From positions 124,001 through 188,000 of the forward strand of contig CAMDAH010000001.1 in the NCBI GenBank assembly GCA_945888625.1: a stretch of 64,000 nucleotides of DNA, read 5' to 3'. The notes below the pieces were generated by a model, which was not told the origin of the DNA, did not search any database, and saw only the letters and a list, made by a program, of their open reading frames with translations. The translations under genes were made by a program, and so were the position numbers. Positions 1 through 8,523 of this stretch are shown one piece after another. Source of the DNA: Chryseobacterium gleum. GTDB lineage: Bacteria; Bacteroidota; Bacteroidia; Flavobacteriales_D; Crocinitomicaceae. How positions within the stretch are numbered: position 1 is the stretch's first letter; every line of letters begins with the position of its first letter.

Positions 1-1
1 T

Positions 2-547
2 CAAATGGGTGAGCGGGTTTACATCGCTTGCCTTCAAACAAATACCGAGACGCGTTATTTTCTGAACATAGCAGATGTTGGTTTTGGTGGGAGCGTTGTT
101 AGCGAATTAAATCTCTTAAGAAACAAGTTCGGCGCTGGATTCTCTTATTTTATTGCCATTATTCGCACTTTTTTTAAGTACAGAAAACCAGTTTTAACCC
201 TAAGCTATAACGGAGTTGAAAGGACACAGAAGTTCTTTATGATAGCGATTTGTAATGGACCGTTATTTGGAAATGGTCTTATTGTTTCTCCAGGGACCAA
301 TCCAAGGGAGAAACAATTCGGATTAGTTATTCTTGGAGACGTATCGATGATCGATTATTTACGGAACTTGCCAAATTTATGGCGTGGAAAAAGAATAAAG
401 CACCCAGAAATTAATTATGAAACAACAGATGAGGTAACTATTTCCTCCTCTTTAGGTGATGTGAGCGCAGAAACAGATGGCGAATTCATTTCTTCAAAAA
501 ACTTTCACCTTTCATTTCATGCTGAAATGCTAGAATTCTTAACTTGA
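2..547 (+). CDS. Diacylglycerol/lipid kinase family protein, C-terminal part (truncated by window start)
   Basis: This is the C-terminal 180 or so residues of a YegS/DagK-type lipid kinase. The family phosphorylates diacylglycerol, sphingoid or related lipids at the inner membrane using ATP. The visible part is the beta-rich C-terminal domain, with the family-typical stretches 'ADVGFGGSVV', 'AICNGPLFGNGLIVSPG' and the late 'SAETDGEF'. The N-terminal catalytic GGTGxxN region lies before the window. An ATG occurs at position 5, but the reading frame is open to the window edge and full-length members have about 300 residues, so that ATG is probably internal. The gene is followed by a promoter and tRNA-Leu on the same strand. 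The family assignment is fairly secure; the substrate is unknown. Confidence 0.8.
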   Translation, partial: QMGERVYIACLQTNTETRYFLNIADVGFGGSVVSELNLLRNKFGAGFSYFIAIIRTFFKYRKPVLTLSYNGVERTQKFFMIAICNGPLFGNGLIVSPGTNPREKQFGLVILGDVSMIDYLRNLPNLWRGKRIKHPEINYETTDEVTISSSLGDVSAETDGEFISSKNFHLSFHAEMLEFLT

Positions 548-574
548 TTCTCTTTCAAGTTTTAAATAAACCCG

Positions 575-582
575 TATATTTG
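575..582 (+). promoter_or_regulatory. Bacteroidota -7 promoter element for tRNA-Leu
   Basis: TATATTTG matches the Bacteroidota primary sigma -7 consensus TAnnTTTG. It lies 17 bases before the tRNA-Leu 5' end, which is suitable for a short precursor leader. I see no clear -33 TTG at 19-23 bases upstream. Confidence 0.6.
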
Positions 583-599
583 CCAACGCTTAAAAAAGC

Positions 600-681
600 G
601 CCCCGGTGGCGGAACTGGTAGACGCGCTGGATTCAAAATCCTGTTCTTTCGGGAGTGCCGGTTCGATTCCGGCCCGGGGTA
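600..681 (+). tRNA. tRNA-Leu (anticodon CAA)
   Basis: A complete cloverleaf can be folded. The acceptor arm is GCCCCGG/CCGGGGT with discriminator A at 681. The anticodon loop is TTCAAAA, giving CAA, which reads UUG codons. There is a long variable arm of the class II type (around GTTCTTTCGGGAGT), and a T arm containing GGTTCGATTCC. The 82-base length fits tRNA-Leu. The anticodon stem has an apparent U-U at pair 28/42. CCA is not encoded. Confidence 0.97.
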
Positions 682-682
682 C

Positions 683-712
683 AAAGCTTCAGTTTACTGA
701 AGCTTTCTTTAT
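683..712 (+). terminator. Rho-independent terminator after tRNA-Leu
   Basis: A perfect 10-bp stem, AAAGCTTCAG/CTGAAGCTTT (683-692 and 697-706), closes a TTTA loop. It is followed by a T-rich run (CTTTATTT). It starts two bases after the tRNA end. Confidence 0.85.
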
Positions 713-767
713 TTAAAGAAGTTACTTTGGAGTAAATACAAAGCATTAAAAGATGTGATAAAGTAAT

Positions 768-775
768 TACCTTTG
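768..775 (+). promoter_or_regulatory. Bacteroidota -7 promoter element for hutI
   Basis: TACCTTTG fits TAnnTTTG and lies 27 bases before the hutI ATG. Confidence 0.5.
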
Positions 776-802
776 AAAGATAAAGTAGCTTGATTTCAAC
801 GC

Positions 803-2032
803 ATGTCTAAAATCATTATTAAAAATATTAAAGGACTTGTGCAGGCAGGAGAAAACATTCCTGTTCTGTTAAAAGGACCAGAAATGGCCAGCTTGCGTAT
901 TATTAATAACGCCTATTTGGCAATAGAGGATGGTTGTGTTATTGATTACGGTAGCATGGATGAATGGCAGGGGATAACCGATTGGAGAGGAGTGGAAGTC
1001 CTTGATGCAGAGGGTTGTTTCGTTTTGCCTGCTTTAATTGATTCGCATACTCATGCTGTGTTTTCTTCTTATCGGGAAACAGAGTTTGTTGATAGGATTA
1101 AAGGACTTTCGTATGAGGAAATAGCGCTTAGAGGAGGAGGGATCTTAAACTCTGCAAAAAAATTGGCCGCTGCCACTGAGGACGAGTTGTTTAAAGAGGC
1201 TAAGGAAAGGGTACATAGAATGATTGCAATGGGTACCGGAGCTTTAGAAATAAAGTCTGGATATGGCCTTACCACCTTAAATGAAATCAAAATGCTCAGG
1301 GTGATAAAACGCCTTAAGGCGTATTTTACTATTCCAATAAAGGCTACATTTTTGGGGGCTCATGCTTTTCCCCTCGAATATAAATCGGATCAGGAGGGCT
1401 ATGTTTCAATGATAATTGATGAGATGATTCCCCAAATTGCTACTGAAGGACTGGCCGATTTTATCGATGTTTTTTGTGAACGGAATTATTTTTCTGTCGA
1501 CCAAATGCAACGTTTGTTAATTGCGGGAAAGGCTGCAGGATTGACACCAAAAGTGCATGTAAATCAATTTTCTGTTTTGGGAGGGGTGAAGGCAGCAGTC
1601 GACTTAGGGGCGCTTTCCGTTGATCATTTAGAAGAATTGAGCGAAGAAGACCTGCTTTCCTTAAATACAAGTAATTGTGTAGCCACGCTTTTGCCCTCTT
1701 GTTCATTTTTTTTAGGAATTCCTTTTGGCGATGCAAGACGATTAATTGATGCAAACATTCCGGTTTGTTTGGCGAGTGATTACAATCCAGGGTCTTCGCC
1801 GAGTTATAATTTATTCTTTGTTTGGTCTTTGGCGTGTGTAAAAATGAAAATGACACCCGAAGAAGCATTTAATGCACTTTCTATAAATGCTGCTTACGCA
1901 TTGGGCTTGGCTGAATCGCACGGAAAAATAAAATTGGGTTACCGCGGAAAGTTAATTCTAACGCGCCCCATTCCATCGTTTGATTACTTACCTTACGCGT
2001 TTGCAGAAAATAACATAGCAAGAATTTTTTGA
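803..2032 (+). CDS. hutI: Imidazolonepropionase
   Basis: Imidazolonepropionase hydrolyses imidazolone-5-propionate to N-formimidoyl-L-glutamate, the third step of histidine degradation, in the cytoplasm. The 409-residue length is normal. It is an amidohydrolase-fold protein. The metal motif DSHTHAVF carries His82 and His84, and the family signature 'EFVDRIKGLSYEEIALRGGGI' follows closely. Further metal or substrate residues lie in 'LGAHAFP', 'HVNQF' and 'ASDYNPGSSPS'. The ATG at 803 fits the family N terminus and has a TAnnTTTG promoter upstream. No other hut gene (hutH, hutU, formimidoylglutamate hydrolase) is in the window, so the pathway genes are scattered or absent. Confidence 0.95.
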   Translation: MSKIIIKNIKGLVQAGENIPVLLKGPEMASLRIINNAYLAIEDGCVIDYGSMDEWQGITDWRGVEVLDAEGCFVLPALIDSHTHAVFSSYRETEFVDRIKGLSYEEIALRGGGILNSAKKLAAATEDELFKEAKERVHRMIAMGTGALEIKSGYGLTTLNEIKMLRVIKRLKAYFTIPIKATFLGAHAFPLEYKSDQEGYVSMIIDEMIPQIATEGLADFIDVFCERNYFSVDQMQRLLIAGKAAGLTPKVHVNQFSVLGGVKAAVDLGALSVDHLEELSEEDLLSLNTSNCVATLLPSCSFFLGIPFGDARRLIDANIPVCLASDYNPGSSPSYNLFFVWSLACVKMKMTPEEAFNALSINAAYALGLAESHGKIKLGYRGKLILTRPIPSFDYLPYAFAENNIARIF

Positions 2033-2046
2033 TGAGCCCAAACCCC

Positions 2047-2054
2047 TATATTTG
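2047..2054 (+). promoter_or_regulatory. -7 promoter element very close to the TraB-like gene start
   Basis: TATATTTG matches TAnnTTTG. It ends only 9 bases before the ATG at 2064, so the transcript would have a leader of just a few bases. Confidence 0.5.
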
Positions 2055-2063
2055 TTTTTTGCT

Positions 2064-3278
2064 ATGAAAACGTTTCTTTGTATTGTTTTTTATTGTGGGT
2101 GCTTTTTTAGCTACGCACAAATAATTAAACCAGGTAACGAGTTACTTTGGGAAATTAGTACGCCTGGATCTAAAGCTAAATCATACCTGTTTGGAACGCT
2201 GCATTCTAACGACAAAAGAGTTTTTCAATTGGCAGATTCTGTTTACTATGCGATGGACAAAGCAAGTTGTATCGTGCTCGAAACTGATATTTTTAGTTTT
2301 TTTAACCAACGATCTATTCGAGATGAAAAAACGATATTGTTGTACGACAATCAAGGGTATCCTTACACGGGTTCAAATGATGCTTCTACTACCAATTACG
2401 GAGATGAAAATGGCATGCCACAATTTTTAGATGCTTATTTTCAGCAATATGGTTTAATTGCTAATAAATCGTTTTTCCCACTTGAAAGTAATAATGATCA
2501 GTTGGATTTTGTAAAGGACTTGCCTTTGTCGGAAAACAACTTAATAGCCCCAAAAAGAGAACGAGAGTTAGATGGATTAATGGAAATATACCTACAAGGC
2601 GACTTATTCAATCTTGACCGATTTATAAAAAAGAATATGTCCAAGGAACCGGGACTTTATGAAACATTAATTGAAGACCGAAATCGTGTTATGGCAAAAA
2701 AGCTAGATTCCTGTTTAAAAACGGAAAAGGTTTTTTGTGCCGTAGGCGCGGGGCATTTATTTGGTAATTATGGTTTAATCCAACTGTTAAGAAATAAAGG
2801 TTATAGGTTAAGGCTTGTACCTGCAGTTTATTCCGAATTAGCTATTCAAGAAAAGAAAAATGTTTTAGCAAAAAAAGGATACGACTTTCGCTTGAGCTCA
2901 AGGGGATTGTTGGTTCGGTTCCCGGGAAAACCTTCTATTATACACTCGCAAGACGGGCATTTGTTTGCCACATTCAAAGAGCTCGGACAGGGAAACACGT
3001 ATTCTATCGAACTTTTGTCTTTTGATACATCTTTGATTTTTGAACAGTATGCCGCCATTTATATTGCTTGTCCGCCAAACACCCAATATCGGTACGGCGA
3101 ATTAGAAGACGGCACCATCTTTTACGAGGGCATTTCTAACACTTATCCGGAAGGTGTGCATTGGATTCGTATCCTAACGAATGGAAAAGACGTGTTAATT
3201 GCAAAAGCTTTCGGAGGAAATAAGTTTATGAATTCCAAAAGAAGTCAAGTGTTTTTTGACACTATTATCTTTGAATAA
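2064..3278 (+). CDS. TraB/GumN family protein, exported
   Basis: A 404-residue protein with an N-terminal signal peptide (MKTFLCIVFYCGCFFSYAQ). The TraB/GumN signature follows: 'LLWEIS..GSKAKSYLFGTLHSND'. Later come the conserved 'ILETDIF'-type segment and 'FCAVGAGHLFGNYGLIQLLRNKGYRL' (about residues 225-250), matching the GAGHL motif near the domain end. The TraB fold is related to EreA/ChaN-like proteins and to metalloprotease-like TIKI proteins; the reaction in bacteria is not settled. About 150 extra C-terminal residues (beyond 260) have no recognised domain. The ATG at 2064 is preferred over an upstream TTG at 2052 because it begins the signal peptide. It is followed 8 bases later by the ATPase gene. 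Confidence 0.8.
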   Translation: MKTFLCIVFYCGCFFSYAQIIKPGNELLWEISTPGSKAKSYLFGTLHSNDKRVFQLADSVYYAMDKASCIVLETDIFSFFNQRSIRDEKTILLYDNQGYPYTGSNDASTTNYGDENGMPQFLDAYFQQYGLIANKSFFPLESNNDQLDFVKDLPLSENNLIAPKRERELDGLMEIYLQGDLFNLDRFIKKNMSKEPGLYETLIEDRNRVMAKKLDSCLKTEKVFCAVGAGHLFGNYGLIQLLRNKGYRLRLVPAVYSELAIQEKKNVLAKKGYDFRLSSRGLLVRFPGKPSIIHSQDGHLFATFKELGQGNTYSIELLSFDTSLIFEQYAAIYIACPPNTQYRYGELEDGTIFYEGISNTYPEGVHWIRILTNGKDVLIAKAFGGNKFMNSKRSQVFFDTIIFE

Positions 3279-3286
3279 CGCAATTA

Positions 3287-4441
3287 TTGTTTAGTTTTAG
3301 CGAAAAAGAAAAAGTGCAAAGAAGATTCTCCCTTGTTATTAACAGCCAAGTGGAAACCCATAAAATAATCCTTCTGTCAGGCCCAAGGAATGTAGGCAAG
3401 GTTGCTTTTATTGAAGAACAGCTTGCCTTGAAAAAACATCCTTTTCAAACAATTGATTTAGGCCAAGAGCTTATTAGGCAGCAGATAAATAAATTACCAA
3501 TTCAAGAACTAATCTGGCTAGTCAATGAACATGCTTATTGTATTATTAGTGAGTGCGAATATTTACTATTGCTCCCCCTGTTTATGGAGGAAATTTTAAA
3601 TGGCAAAGTATCTTCAACAGTAATTTTAACGGCGGTGAGTCTCCCAAAAATCAACGACGAATTAATGGAAGCGTTGAATTATCAAGGCGTACATTTTTAT
3701 TTTCCACCACCTACTTTTTATGAGTACACAACGGCCACCAGTGTATCAACAGAAATAATGGGAATTGATCAACGATTAATTTATGGCAATTATTATTCGT
3801 TAAATTCAGACGTTTCGTTTATGCAAGAGGGTTTAAATGAAACGGTGAAAAAAATATTACCCGATTATTTTTCATCAGGAACTCGTATAAATAAATCAGA
3901 AATACTCGTTCGCACTCTTCAAGTATTGGCGCATCATATCGGCCAACCTTTGTCGTTTAATCAGGTAGCTAATTTTATTGGTGTTGATAATGAAACGGTT
4001 GAACGATATGTTAACTTACTTTGTGTTTCTCACATTTTATACAAGATTCCTTGTTATACCACAGATAAAACGTATGAATTAAAAAAAACGCACGTGTTTG
4101 TTTTTTTAGATAATGGAATTCGCAACGCAGCGATTAATAACTTCAACGACTTGTCGATGCGTATTGATATTGACTCCTTATGGATGAACTGGTTAGTAGC
4201 GGAAAAAATCAAATGGAATAAGATAAACAACATAAATGCAACTTATTTTTTTTGGCGTACGCATACCCGTCAACAAGTGGATTTAATTGAATGTAAATCC
4301 GACGGATTGGAGGGATATAAATTTAGTTACAGCAAAAAGAAGCGCTTTAAAACGCCACCGTTATTTCAAAAATACTACCCCCATATTCCTGTCCATACAG
4401 TAAACAGATCTACCTTTCTTTCTTTTATATCTAAAAAATAA
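3287..4441 (+). CDS. DUF4143-type P-loop ATPase with degenerate nucleotide-binding motifs
   Basis: A 384-residue protein with the layout of the AAA_14/DUF4143 family. It has an N-terminal P-loop domain, a winged-helix middle (about 190-240, 'LAHHIGQPLSFNQVANFIGVDNETVERYVNLL') and a C-terminal DUF4143 domain ('VFLDNGIRNAAINNF', 'LWMNWLVAEK', 'FFWRTHTRQQVDLIE'). The Walker A motif is GPRNVGKV (32-39), where the usual GPRxVGKT/S has lost its hydroxyl residue. The Walker B region is IISECEYLL, without the usual Asp-Glu. ATP hydrolysis is therefore doubtful. The start is a TTG at 3287; no ATG exists before residue 89, and an in-frame stop lies at 3272. It lies 3 bases before an AddB-like nuclease gene and is probably co-transcribed with it. 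Its function is unknown. Confidence 0.75.
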   Translation: MFSFSEKEKVQRRFSLVINSQVETHKIILLSGPRNVGKVAFIEEQLALKKHPFQTIDLGQELIRQQINKLPIQELIWLVNEHAYCIISECEYLLLLPLFMEEILNGKVSSTVILTAVSLPKINDELMEALNYQGVHFYFPPPTFYEYTTATSVSTEIMGIDQRLIYGNYYSLNSDVSFMQEGLNETVKKILPDYFSSGTRINKSEILVRTLQVLAHHIGQPLSFNQVANFIGVDNETVERYVNLLCVSHILYKIPCYTTDKTYELKKTHVFVFLDNGIRNAAINNFNDLSMRIDIDSLWMNWLVAEKIKWNKINNINATYFFWRTHTRQQVDLIECKSDGLEGYKFSYSKKKRFKTPPLFQKYYPHIPVHTVNRSTFLSFISKK

Positions 4442-4444
4442 AAC

Positions 4445-7249
4445 ATGAAGTTTACAACGTTTATAGCTAACGAAATCAAAAATAACAATTGGCTAAATGA
4501 GCACCTAGTTATTGTTGTTCCTTCTGAACGCGCCACGAAGTACCTTTTGGCAGCACTGTCAAAATCATATAATAAACCGGTTTTTGCCCCAAAAATGGTC
4601 ACGATTAATGATTTAGTTATACATCACGCAAGCAGTCCCGTTATGGATTCTACACGAATGCTCATCAGCCTTTATCAAGCGTATAGAAATCTTGCGTTAA
4701 AGGATGAACAATCTTTTGAGGACTTTTTATCATGGGGGTCCATGCTATTAAATGATTTTGATGAAATTGACCGATATTTATTGGAGCCAGCACAAGTTTT
4801 TAAAAATCTCAAATCAATAAAAGAATTAGAAAGTTGGAATTTAGAAGAGAAAGAACTTACTGAGGCACAAAAGAAATTCATGGTTTTTTGGGATATACTT
4901 TCGGAGTTATATACCGAACTGCAACTAATATTGACTAAAAAAGGAAAAATAGGCCCTGGAATGGCTTATAAAAAGCTGGCAAAAGAAGCAACAATATTAT
5001 TTAAAGAAGACCCAAACTCATTTTATTTATTTGCCGGATTTAACGCACTTTCGACCGCTGAACTTAAGCTAATTGACACGGTTTTGACGCTTAAAAAAGG
5101 CGCTTTTTACATGGATTCGGATCAATATTATTTTAATAATAAACAACACGAAGCGGGGGATTTTCAACGAAAAAACAGTGCCGTTTTGTCTATTGGCAAA
5201 CCACAGCGATTAGAGGATAATCTTTCAACTAAAGCCGTTAACATTTCGATTATTCAATGTGCCCAACTCACCGGTCAGGTCAAGGTGGCTTCAACCGAAT
5301 TGGAAAAATTGTCTAAAAATGAATTGGATGAAACATTACTTATGTTGGCTGATGAAGCGTTAATCAGTGCATTAATTAAAAATTTACCAGCTTCAATAAA
5401 CCAAGCGAACATTACCCTCGGTTTACCGCTAAATCAAACTCCGATTAAGTCCTGGGTGGAGTTAATTTTCGACATTCAAGAAAACAAAAAGCGCTTTAAA
5501 ACCAAAGCAATCTATTTTAAAGATTTACAGAAAGTAGCAAATCACGTTTTATTCAATGCGTGGCTTAGTAATACGTCTAGAAAACAAATGGTCGTAATTG
5601 AACAAGAGGCCATTCGATATAATAAGGTGTTTCAAAACTTACAGAATCTATCTCTCGAGGAAGATACCCACGGATTTTTGACTTTAGTATTGGAAGATTG
5701 GGAAAATGACTGGGTAAAAGCCATCCGCTGTATACGCGAGTTAAACGCGTCAATATTAGAAAAACTCCCTCTAGCAAACGATTTTGAGCGAAATGTCACA
5801 TTTGTTTTTGACCAAGCCCTAAGAGATTTTCAATTGATTGCATCGGAAGATTTACCCGTGCTTAGTTTAAGGACATTTAAAATGTTGTTCAATCAACATT
5901 GGCAAACTAAAAGCATTGCTTTTCATGGAAATCCAATAGATGGACTCCAAATAATGGGATTGTTAGAAACAAGATTACTTGATTTTAAACGAATTATAAT
6001 TTTGGGAATGAATGAGGGAAATCTGCCGCCAACGAATGCAATGAACACGGTTATACCGATGGATTTAAGAAAAGGGTTAGGATTACCAACTATGAGACAC
6101 AAACAGGGCTTGTTTGCGCAACATTTTTATCGTTTATTACACTATTGCGAAGACCTCACCTTAACCTACACAACCATTGGGGACCAAATTAATGCGTCAG
6201 AGCCTAGTAGGTACCTTAATCAATTAGAATTGGAGTTGATTCGTTTAAATCCCAATGCAAAACTTAACAAAAGCTATTACTTAACCGCGTTTTCCACCGA
6301 CGAGGATTTAGCTTCCAATATTGTTTTAAAGAAATCTCAGATTAAAAACCAATTAGATGCTTATTTTTCTAAACCTATTTCCGCCTCTGCAATTAATAAA
6401 TACCTTACCTGTCCACTTGATTTTTATTATCGATATATTGTAGAGTTTGGGGAAGAACAAAATGTTGCCGAAGAGGTAGAAAGTAGTGATCTTGGCATTC
6501 TTATCCATAGTGTTTTAGAGAAGTTATTTAAACCTTTCGCTCAAAGAGATAAGCACGCGGAATTCGTTTATCCTCCCCCGAAAGCGTTGGATACAGACGA
6601 TGTAAATACAATGATTGATTTATTCCCCGACATTTTGTTCGCGGTGTTTATGGAGCGTTTTCATAATGATGCAACGTTATTTGCGACGGGGAAAAACCTT
6701 CTAAGTTTTGAAATGGCAAGTGAAATCGTACTAAAAACGCTGCAGGCGGAAAAAGAGTATATTGGGAAACTAGAAGAACCTTTTTATATCGAACAGGTGG
6801 AGGCTGAGTTGACGATTAATATACCAGTAATTATTGGTGGTGAAGAAAAAGAAATTATGTTTAAGGGCTATATCGATAGGATTGATCGAGTTGGTGATAA
6901 GTACAGAATATTAGATTATAAAACAGGGAAAGTTGATTCTTCTTTTGTAACTTTTCAATTAAAAGAGACAGGTATTAAAGCATCTTTTATTGCGGCGAAA
7001 CACTCGTTACAACTCACGCTTTACGGGCTTTTTTTCAAAGAAAAATATAAACTAGTGGCGAACGAGGCAGTTGTTTTTTCCTTAATCACGACCAAAGAAA
7101 AAACCCAAGTATTAACTAACAAAGATGGAACTATTGCGGAGTTAGAAGAAAACTTTTTTCAGCTAATTCAAGAAATCGCCACCGAGCTGTACGACTTTGA
7201 AATTCCATTTACACATAACGAGACGTCTAAATATTGTAGCTATTGTTAA
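4445..7249 (+). CDS. PD-(D/E)XK nuclease family protein (AddB-like)
   Basis: A 934-residue protein resembling the AddB/RexB-type subunit of Bacteroidota. It has a helicase-like N-terminal part beginning 'LVIVVPSERATKYLL' without a canonical Walker A. The middle contains 'IIILGMNEGNLPP' and 'MRHKQGLFAQHFYRLLH'. The C-terminal nuclease has the RecB-type motifs: His in 'LGILIHSVLEKLF', Asp in 'KGYIDRID', and 'ILDYKTGK' (Asp824, Lys826). AddAB processes double-strand breaks for RecA loading. Fe-S ligand cysteines are visible at 'TCPLDFYYR' (Cys656) and in the terminal CSYC. The protein stops right after that second cysteine, so the usual fourth cysteine about six residues later is missing. No addA helicase gene is next to it. 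A bidirectional hairpin follows. Confidence 0.85.
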   Translation: MKFTTFIANEIKNNNWLNEHLVIVVPSERATKYLLAALSKSYNKPVFAPKMVTINDLVIHHASSPVMDSTRMLISLYQAYRNLALKDEQSFEDFLSWGSMLLNDFDEIDRYLLEPAQVFKNLKSIKELESWNLEEKELTEAQKKFMVFWDILSELYTELQLILTKKGKIGPGMAYKKLAKEATILFKEDPNSFYLFAGFNALSTAELKLIDTVLTLKKGAFYMDSDQYYFNNKQHEAGDFQRKNSAVLSIGKPQRLEDNLSTKAVNISIIQCAQLTGQVKVASTELEKLSKNELDETLLMLADEALISALIKNLPASINQANITLGLPLNQTPIKSWVELIFDIQENKKRFKTKAIYFKDLQKVANHVLFNAWLSNTSRKQMVVIEQEAIRYNKVFQNLQNLSLEEDTHGFLTLVLEDWENDWVKAIRCIRELNASILEKLPLANDFERNVTFVFDQALRDFQLIASEDLPVLSLRTFKMLFNQHWQTKSIAFHGNPIDGLQIMGLLETRLLDFKRIIILGMNEGNLPPTNAMNTVIPMDLRKGLGLPTMRHKQGLFAQHFYRLLHYCEDLTLTYTTIGDQINASEPSRYLNQLELELIRLNPNAKLNKSYYLTAFSTDEDLASNIVLKKSQIKNQLDAYFSKPISASAINKYLTCPLDFYYRYIVEFGEEQNVAEEVESSDLGILIHSVLEKLFKPFAQRDKHAEFVYPPPKALDTDDVNTMIDLFPDILFAVFMERFHNDATLFATGKNLLSFEMASEIVLKTLQAEKEYIGKLEEPFYIEQVEAELTINIPVIIGGEEKEIMFKGYIDRIDRVGDKYRILDYKTGKVDSSFVTFQLKETGIKASFIAAKHSLQLTLYGLFFKEKYKLVANEAVVFSLITTKEKTQVLTNKDGTIAELEENFFQLIQEIATELYDFEIPFTHNETSKYCSYC

Positions 7250-7250
7250 T

Positions 7251-7293
7251 GAAAAAAGCCTATAAGAGATAGTTTAGTATCTTTTATAGGCTT
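7251..7293 (-). terminator. Hairpin terminator, strongest for the minus strand
   Basis: A 16-bp stem (7256-7271 with 7278-7293, one G-U pair) has loop GTTTAG. On the minus strand it ends in a run of six T, so it should terminate the small gene at 7388-7747. The plus strand has no T tail, but the stem may still end the nuclease transcript. Confidence 0.75.
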
Positions 7294-7387
7294 ACTGCAA
7301 GTTAACTAAAATTAGGTTTAGACAATCGTTATTATCTAATACTATGTTGTTATGACGCATTAAATCAAATTTGAGTTGCTTGTTGAA

Positions 7388-7747
7388 TTAATATAATTCT
7401 AACTTTAAACTCGTACGATAATCTTTGATTTCCTCCCTGTTCACTTTATGCTCCGCATTTTTAAGTAAATTTAGTAAATAAAGTAGATTTTCTTTATCGT
7501 CAAGCTCTATGGGGTATTCATTTCCCTCCTCGTCCTCTTCATATTGCGCCTTAACATTGAAACAATCATTTTCTTTTAAAAATTCATAGGTTAAACGGAT
7601 AACCTTAACAACCAAAGGGTCTTTTTCAATTAGCGCTTGTTCTCTTAATAATTGCAATTCAGCTATAATTTTTGCAATATCCATTGTTTTTTTATCAACT
7701 AAGGAAATGATGCTGTCAAGTTTATTGTTGGCTATTAATGTCTTCAT
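7388..7747 (-). CDS. Conserved hypothetical protein, charged and helical
   Basis: A 119-residue protein I do not recognise. It has no signal peptide or membrane segment. The sequence is rich in Glu, Lys and Leu and predicted mostly helical ('DIAKIIAELQLLREQALIEK'), with an acidic patch EEDEEGNEYPIELDD in the second half. A TAnnTTTG element (minus strand, 7768-7775) lies 20 bases upstream and a terminator hairpin follows, so it looks like a stand-alone transcription unit. It is divergent from the LysE-type exporter gene. Confidence 0.7.
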   Translation of the reverse strand: MKTLIANNKLDSIISLVDKKTMDIAKIIAELQLLREQALIEKDPLVVKVIRLTYEFLKENDCFNVKAQYEEDEEGNEYPIELDDKENLLYLLNLLKNAEHKVNREEIKDYRTSLKLELY

Positions 7748-7767
7748 CGGTTTGATATTTTGAAAGA

Positions 7768-7775
7768 CAAAGATA
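7768..7775 (-). promoter_or_regulatory. -7 promoter element for the 7388-7747 gene
   Basis: TATCTTTG on the minus strand matches TAnnTTTG, 20 bases before the ATG at 7747. Confidence 0.5.
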
Positions 7776-7837
7776 AGTAACTAAATAGATAATAAAAAAC
7801 ACTTTATTAAAAAAGGCAAGTGCGTGAAATGAATTTA

Positions 7838-7845
7838 TATTTTTG
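7838..7845 (+). promoter_or_regulatory. -7 promoter element directly before the exporter start
   Basis: TATTTTTG matches TAnnTTTG and ends 5 bases before the ATG at 7851. Transcription would begin at or next to the start codon, suggesting a leaderless mRNA. Confidence 0.5.
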
Positions 7846-7850
7846 TGTAA

Positions 7851-8495
7851 ATGGAATATATTTTTCAAGCTATCGGTATCGGATTTTTGCTAAGCGTTAT
7901 GGTTGGCCCTGTATTTTTTATTTTACTTGAAACAAGTATTACTAAAGGAACAAGAGCGGCATTGCTGCTGGACTTTGGCGTTTTCGTAAGCGACATCATT
8001 TACATTCTATTCGCTTTTATTTTTGCAAGTCAAGTAAAAAACTTTACGGACAATGCAGCCAACAACAATATACTACTTTCCGTTATCGGTGGAGCGTTGT
8101 TTTTGGGCTATGGACTTTATTCATTATTAAAAAAGCCAGCACTAATATTACAAGGTAATAATAAGAGGTCAGAAGGGGGGAATAATAATGATGTTGTATT
8201 AATCATGAAGGGTTTCATGCTCAATTTTGTTAACCCTGCTGTTTTATTTTATTGGATCGGAATAATTGCCCAAGGAAATCAAGTAGTTGATAAAGGAAGC
8301 AAAAGTCAGTTATTTATTTTCGTTATTATTGTTTTGATAACGTATTTCGGAATCGATGTTTTAAAGATTTTAGGGGCGAAAGTGCTTCGTCCGTTTGTAA
8401 CAGAATCACTGCTAAGAGCGTTAAATAATTTTATAGGAATTGTATTTATCGCCTTTGGATTGTTTTTAGTTTTAAAACAGTTTTTTCTAAAGTAG
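7851..8495 (+). CDS. LysE/RhtB family exporter
   Basis: A 214-residue inner-membrane protein with about six hydrophobic segments. The LysE family signature is at the N terminus: 'GIGFLLSVMVGPVFFILLETSITKGTRAALLLDFGVFVSDIIYI'. The family exports amino acids or related small metabolites by proton exchange. The central 'KGFMLNFVNPAVLFYWIGII' is also typical (F-x-NPxxxxFW-like). The length is normal for the family. The ATG at 7851 matches the expected N terminus even though a promoter -7 element is only 5 bases away. The substrate cannot be read from sequence. Confidence 0.9.
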   Translation: MEYIFQAIGIGFLLSVMVGPVFFILLETSITKGTRAALLLDFGVFVSDIIYILFAFIFASQVKNFTDNAANNNILLSVIGGALFLGYGLYSLLKKPALILQGNNKRSEGGNNNDVVLIMKGFMLNFVNPAVLFYWIGIIAQGNQVVDKGSKSQLFIFVIIVLITYFGIDVLKILGAKVLRPFVTESLLRALNNFIGIVFIAFGLFLVLKQFFLK

Positions 8496-8523
8496 AAAAG
8501 TTTTTTGTTAATTAATCCCACAC

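Noticed and set aside
1461-1868. Open frame of 135 codons antisense to hutI
   Set aside because: hutI is well supported throughout; the antisense translation resembles no family and has no promoter.
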